Source: Bacteroidota bacterium (GTDB lineage: Bacteria; Bacteroidota; Bacteroidia; Palsa-965). Taken from it: 53,127 nt of DNA. Shown here piece by piece: positions 50,229-53,127 of this stretch (the stretch's first letter is position 1; each line of letters starts with the position of its first letter). The stretch lies in contig JAAFIA010000023.1 in the NCBI GenBank assembly GCA_013298545.1, forward strand, positions 1 through 53,127, written 5' to 3'. The translations under genes and the position numbers were made by a program. The notes below the pieces were generated by a model. The model saw nothing but the letters and a program-made list of their open reading frames with translations, did no database searches and was not told where the DNA came from.

Positions 50229-52088
50229 TTACTCCCGAACAAGGCGTTCAGAAAAAAGAACCGTTCCATCCGCCGCTTCTGCGCGGAGCAAATAAACACC
50301 TGACGCAAGCGATGCTGGCGAAAAACTCAACTGCATGCGTCCTGCACGGATTTTATCTTCCAACAAAATTTCTACCACACGACCTTGCATATCGTACAAC
50401 ACAAAACGTACTTGTTGCGTGGTGTGTTGCGTAAACACCAATTCAATGCGATCTTGAAACGGATTGGGATAAAGTTGTTGTTCGGCAACGGGTGTGCTTA
50501 CTTGCGGCACAGCCACATCGGGCGAAACACCAATTTCGGCAATCCAAGTAGCGTGTGTGTGCGAGGATAAACCGTACATGCCATTGACCCAAACGGTTCC
50601 GCCCAAATCGTATTTGCGCTGAATGCCTGTGTAATCGCCCCAACGCTCGTCGCCATTCAATACATCGATATAACCTGCGCCATTCTTGATGTTTAGACGA
50701 GGCGAAAAAGCACCATTACCATCTGTGGTAAATGCAGAATAGCCAGGGAAGCCATTGGCACTCGAATGCAGCACCATGATGATCGCTGTATTATCCGTTG
50801 GGCCATAACCCGCGTAAGCAATGTTGGGATAACCGAATTCTAAAAGTGTATCGCTGAGGATGTAGGTGTTTAAGGTTGGCGAACTACTGACGTTGGTGAT
50901 GACACCGTTGTAAATAGCCGGATGTCCGGTTGCCGTATCTAACGTATTGCCGACAAATTGAATGCGATCATTTTCCATAAACGCACCCAAAATTCGCGCA
51001 TCGTTTGTGGCCAAATTTTCGTTGTTGGGATCGTTCTGACGCGCGTTTACAGGCATGAAATATTTTACCGGAGCAATTAAAGGTGTTACCGTAATTTGTT
51101 GTCCGGGCGCGTTGATTGTATCGGTCAAATGCACGAGGAAAATGGTGTCGTTTGAAGGATCTAAATTGCGGTCAGATACAAACCATTGGTCGCGGGTTTG
51201 TTGTGGAAAACTACCGCCTTCAACCGGACACAGGTTCCGTACTTTACGATTACCATAAGCAATGTTGTTGTGCATTTGCAAATTCAGCGAATCGCCGTTG
51301 TAGCCATCCCATTTGTTGATTTGCCAGATGAGTGTTTCTACAAAACCGAGTTGCCAACTCGAATTGTCGCGCAGGAGGTTGACGGTAACAAACAATTCTT
51401 GATGGTTCACACTCATCATCGGATAATCCGTCCAAATTGTATCGTTGTAAGGATTTCCGGGAATGTCGTATAAATTCCAACTTCCGTTTACACTGTCTGA
51501 AGTAGAGAAGGCGAGGAGGATGTGTGTGGAGTTGGATGAAAATCCAGCCAAACACGCAACAATAAAGCGATTGGCTTCTGGATCGTAAATGACTTTGGGA
51601 TCGTATTTGGTGGCGGTAATACCGAGTGGACCAAAGAGCGAGGTAAGGCCCCAACTGCCCATTGTGGTATTGGTTGCGGTATTGTAGCGGTAGAGGTTGC
51701 TGTTTTGTACGGAAATAATTTTGCCGGAATCGGAGATGGCAATTTCGTTATCGTTGGGTGTGCTGTTGTTGAAATTATTGCCACCAAAATTGCGGTTGAG
51801 GTAGGGCGCGCTGACAGAGGCGGTGGCTTGGGTGGGTTGTTGGCGGTTATTTTGCGCGCTTGCGTTTTGCGCGGGGTAGCGTTGTGCGAGGCTGTCTTTG
51901 ATAATATCTAAACGCGATCCAGAAATAGGTTTCGGAAGTTCTACCGGACGAACAACTGGATTGTAGGAATTATCGATACCAGAACTGTTGATGACAGCGG
52001 CGCGCGGGATGGCGCGGGGGCCTTGTTGTGCGAGGGCGGGAACGACAATTCCGAAAGTAAGTAGAGCAAGCGCGTAGAGACGGATCAT
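50229..52088 (-). CDS. T9SS cargo protein, large secreted
   Basis: 619 residues from ATG 52088 (MIRLYALALLTFGIVVPALA, then QQ); the frame is open to 52178 but the longer start lacks a signal peptide. The body has repeated beta segments with NDTIFLVHLTD-like units and GYNGDSLNLQMHN, compatible with a propeller or lectin-like fold. The last ~80 residues are a type A sorting domain (QLYPNPFQDRIELVFTQHT, then PASLASGVYLLRAE and SERLVRE). Ligand unknown. It precedes, with its own start, the repeat-rich spacer towards ettA. Confidence 0.85.
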   Translation of the reverse strand: MIRLYALALLTFGIVVPALAQQGPRAIPRAAVINSSGIDNSYNPVVRPVELPKPISGSRLDIIKDSLAQRYPAQNASAQNNRQQPTQATASVSAPYLNRNFGGNNFNNSTPNDNEIAISDSGKIISVQNSNLYRYNTATNTTMGSWGLTSLFGPLGITATKYDPKVIYDPEANRFIVACLAGFSSNSTHILLAFSTSDSVNGSWNLYDIPGNPYNDTIWTDYPMMSVNHQELFVTVNLLRDNSSWQLGFVETLIWQINKWDGYNGDSLNLQMHNNIAYGNRKVRNLCPVEGGSFPQQTRDQWFVSDRNLDPSNDTIFLVHLTDTINAPGQQITVTPLIAPVKYFMPVNARQNDPNNENLATNDARILGAFMENDRIQFVGNTLDTATGHPAIYNGVITNVSSSPTLNTYILSDTLLEFGYPNIAYAGYGPTDNTAIIMVLHSSANGFPGYSAFTTDGNGAFSPRLNIKNGAGYIDVLNGDERWGDYTGIQRKYDLGGTVWVNGMYGLSSHTHATWIAEIGVSPDVAVPQVSTPVAEQQLYPNPFQDRIELVFTQHTTQQVRFVLYDMQGRVVEILLEDKIRAGRMQLSFSPASLASGVYLLRAEAADGTVLFSERLVRE

Positions 52089-52162
52089 AGGAAATGTATT
52101 TTCCGAAAGATACAAAAAAGGGAGGGATGGAATAAAAGTTCGTTTACAATTAGCCTCATCAT

Positions 52163-52202
52163 AAAAAAACTCCACCATAAGTAAATTGAGGCGGAGTTTT
52201 TA
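52163..52202 (-). terminator. Terminator of the downstream lipoprotein gene pair
   Basis: AAAAACTCC-acc...ggc-GGAGTTTTT: nine paired outer bases plus two inner, one mismatch, T-run on the minus strand, 27 bases after the stop at 52229. Confidence 0.7.
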
Positions 52203-52228
52203 TGCAAAATGATTTTTGTTTGTTCAGA

Positions 52229-52666
52229 CTAGCGTTCCCAGATATTCGTGTACCAGTAACTACCATCATTCCCTCCGGAATAGTAAGGGTGTTGCAGAAT
52301 CATCATAGAATCTTGATTACACTGAAAATCTAGGCTAGGCTTTTTTTTATCAAAAAATATGATAGAACCATTAATTGTAAAGGGGGCATCTGGTGGTGAA
52401 GACGCTAACTCAATTTTATAACGCTCTCGTTTTTCTACCCCGTTATCTACCATAAAAAGATAGCCATCAGCATGAAAATCGAGTGTGTGGCTATCGCCTT
52501 GATGTGCTGTTGCGGCTATTTGTGGATACTGATGAGTAACAGTATATTTCAAAGTTTTAGTCCACGTCCATTTGCCTTCAAGCACCAAAGCAGGACCTTC
52601 TAGTTCTACTTTTTTGCAAGTGGTGAGAAAGATAGAAAGAGAAATAAATAAAAAAAGGCGTTTCAT
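52229..52666 (-). CDS. Small lipoprotein, paralogue of the gene at the window end
   Basis: 145 residues from ATG 52666. A lipoprotein signal ends at Cys17 (IFLTTC), followed by KKVELEGPALVLEGKWTWTK. The body looks like a small beta-barrel (lipocalin-like): EGKWTWTKTLKYT, TLDFHADGYLFMVDNGVEKR, SIIFFDKKKPSLDFQCNQDS. It resembles the next gene to the right in order of motifs (GKW-W near the start, DF/EF-G-NG in the middle). Function unknown; members of such lipocalin-like families sit in the outer membrane. The frame is open 9 codons earlier but the signal fits ATG 52666. Confidence 0.7.
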   Translation of the reverse strand: MKRLFLFISLSIFLTTCKKVELEGPALVLEGKWTWTKTLKYTVTHQYPQIAATAHQGDSHTLDFHADGYLFMVDNGVEKRERYKIELASSPPDAPFTINGSIIFFDKKKPSLDFQCNQDSMMILQHPYYSGGNDGSYWYTNIWER

Positions 52667-52731
52667 GTTTTGTGGATTAATGATGAACGACAATGCGCTT
52701 TTTTGCGGCTTTTTTGGCGAAGAGCATGTGT

Positions 52732-53127
52732 TTAGTGTTCGCGCACGAAGATATTAATAGGCACATGTTGTCCCCAATTACTGAACGGGAATGCATAAAC
52801 CCAAAGCGTATCAGGCTTGTCAAGCCGATGAAGAAATCGAAAAGACATTTTAGAAAGCCCACGCCCATCAACGTGTCCGCCAACGGTATCGCCAATAGTT
52901 TGATCGCTGATTTCCATTCGTATATGTTTTGTTTTTCCGTTTTCGGTCAAATACACTTTCCCATTTGTACGAAATTCCATTTGATAACTTTCTCCATTTT
53001 CTGGCCAACGACGGTAATCGAAAAAAAGTCGATTGTGATACCCGTACTTCCGCATATCAGAACAGACCCAATTCCATTTACCTAAAATGGCTTTCATCTT
53101 ACCTGTAGGAACGTCTTTCTTGCAATT
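52732..53127 (-). CDS. Lipoprotein, paralogue of the previous gene, 5' end missing
   Basis: The frame continues past the right edge: before the ATG at 53097 it reads NCKKDVPTGK, i.e. the lipobox Cys and the start of the mature chain, so the true start lies outside. The mature chain begins GKWNWVCSDMRKYGYHNR and has MEFRTNGKVYLTENGKTKHI in the middle, matching GKWTWTK and LDFHADG-NG in the neighbour. At least 131 residues. Two tandem diverged copies suggest duplication. Function unknown. Confidence 0.7.
   Translation of the reverse strand, partial: NCKKDVPTGKMKAILGKWNWVCSDMRKYGYHNRLFFDYRRWPENGESYQMEFRTNGKVYLTENGKTKHIRMEISDQTIGDTVGGHVDGRGLSKMSFRFLHRLDKPDTLWVYAFPFSNWGQHVPINIFVREH

Overview
The window is a stretch of bacterial chromosome that reads as Bacteroidota, probably from the Flavobacteriales/Chitinophagales part of the phylum; I cannot fix the order or genus from sequence alone. 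Support: three proteins end in type IX secretion (Por) sorting domains; there is a TonB receptor with an N-terminal CarboxypepD_reg-like domain, OMPP1/FadL and BBP2-type outer membrane barrels and a ~365-residue Nif3 protein; upstream regions repeatedly carry the Bacteroidota sigma motif TAnnTTTG, once (tRNA-Glu) with the textbook TTTG-N19-TAnnTTTG layout; Shine-Dalgarno sequences are weak.

Layout. 1-7.4 kb: 5' end of a pyruvate dehydrogenase E1-beta gene (minus), a small outer membrane barrel, etfB-etfA followed by a BFN/UVR protein, a 600-base spacer full of inverted repeats, a nucleoside-type MFS permease, a DUF1877 protein, a GNAT acetyltransferase and a small secreted protein. 7.5-13.2 kb: thyA and folA with an envelope protein between them, a porin, a DUF3817 membrane protein and a tiny Pro/Lys-rich peptide. 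13.3-18 kb (minus): the protein quality-control cluster tig-clpP-clpX, DUF1801 and a DsbA/FrnE-like oxidoreductase. 18.1-25.8 kb: a STAS-like protein, Nif3 plus zinc-ribbon coiled-coil pair, a FadL-type barrel with a low-complexity lipoprotein, proS, a conserved unknown, then tRNA-Glu(UUC). 26-32.7 kb: a T9SS cargo, a WG-repeat protein, and convergent TauE/SafE and SulP anion transporters. 32.7-39.9 kb (minus): one operon-like run of envelope genes, beginning with a double-length D-Ala-D-Ala ligase, then a PASTA membrane protein, a T9SS cargo, an M23/LysM peptidase and a NUDIX hydrolase. 40-44.5 kb: two toxin-antitoxin-type modules around a TonB receptor. 44.5-53.1 kb: DUF2279, YbjN-like, an MFS exporter operon, ettA, a heptanucleotide-repeat region, another T9SS cargo and two tandem paralogous lipoproteins.

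Most of the window is housekeeping. The parts that deserve attention are (1) the 906-residue tandem Ddl, whose two ATP-grasp halves each deviate at different active-site motifs; (2) a VapBC-like module bounded by ~81-bp direct repeats in which the toxin has an in-frame stop; (3) a Panacea (DUF4065) antitoxin with an uncharacterised partner that carries a -1 frameshift at an A5 run, so two neighbouring modules both keep an intact antitoxin and have a broken toxin; (4) structured intergenic DNA: CGCGTT-gca-AACGCG hairpins shared by two distant spacers, and a degenerate 7-bp-periodic region upstream of ettA. All functions come from reading translated sequence and recalling families; no database search was run.
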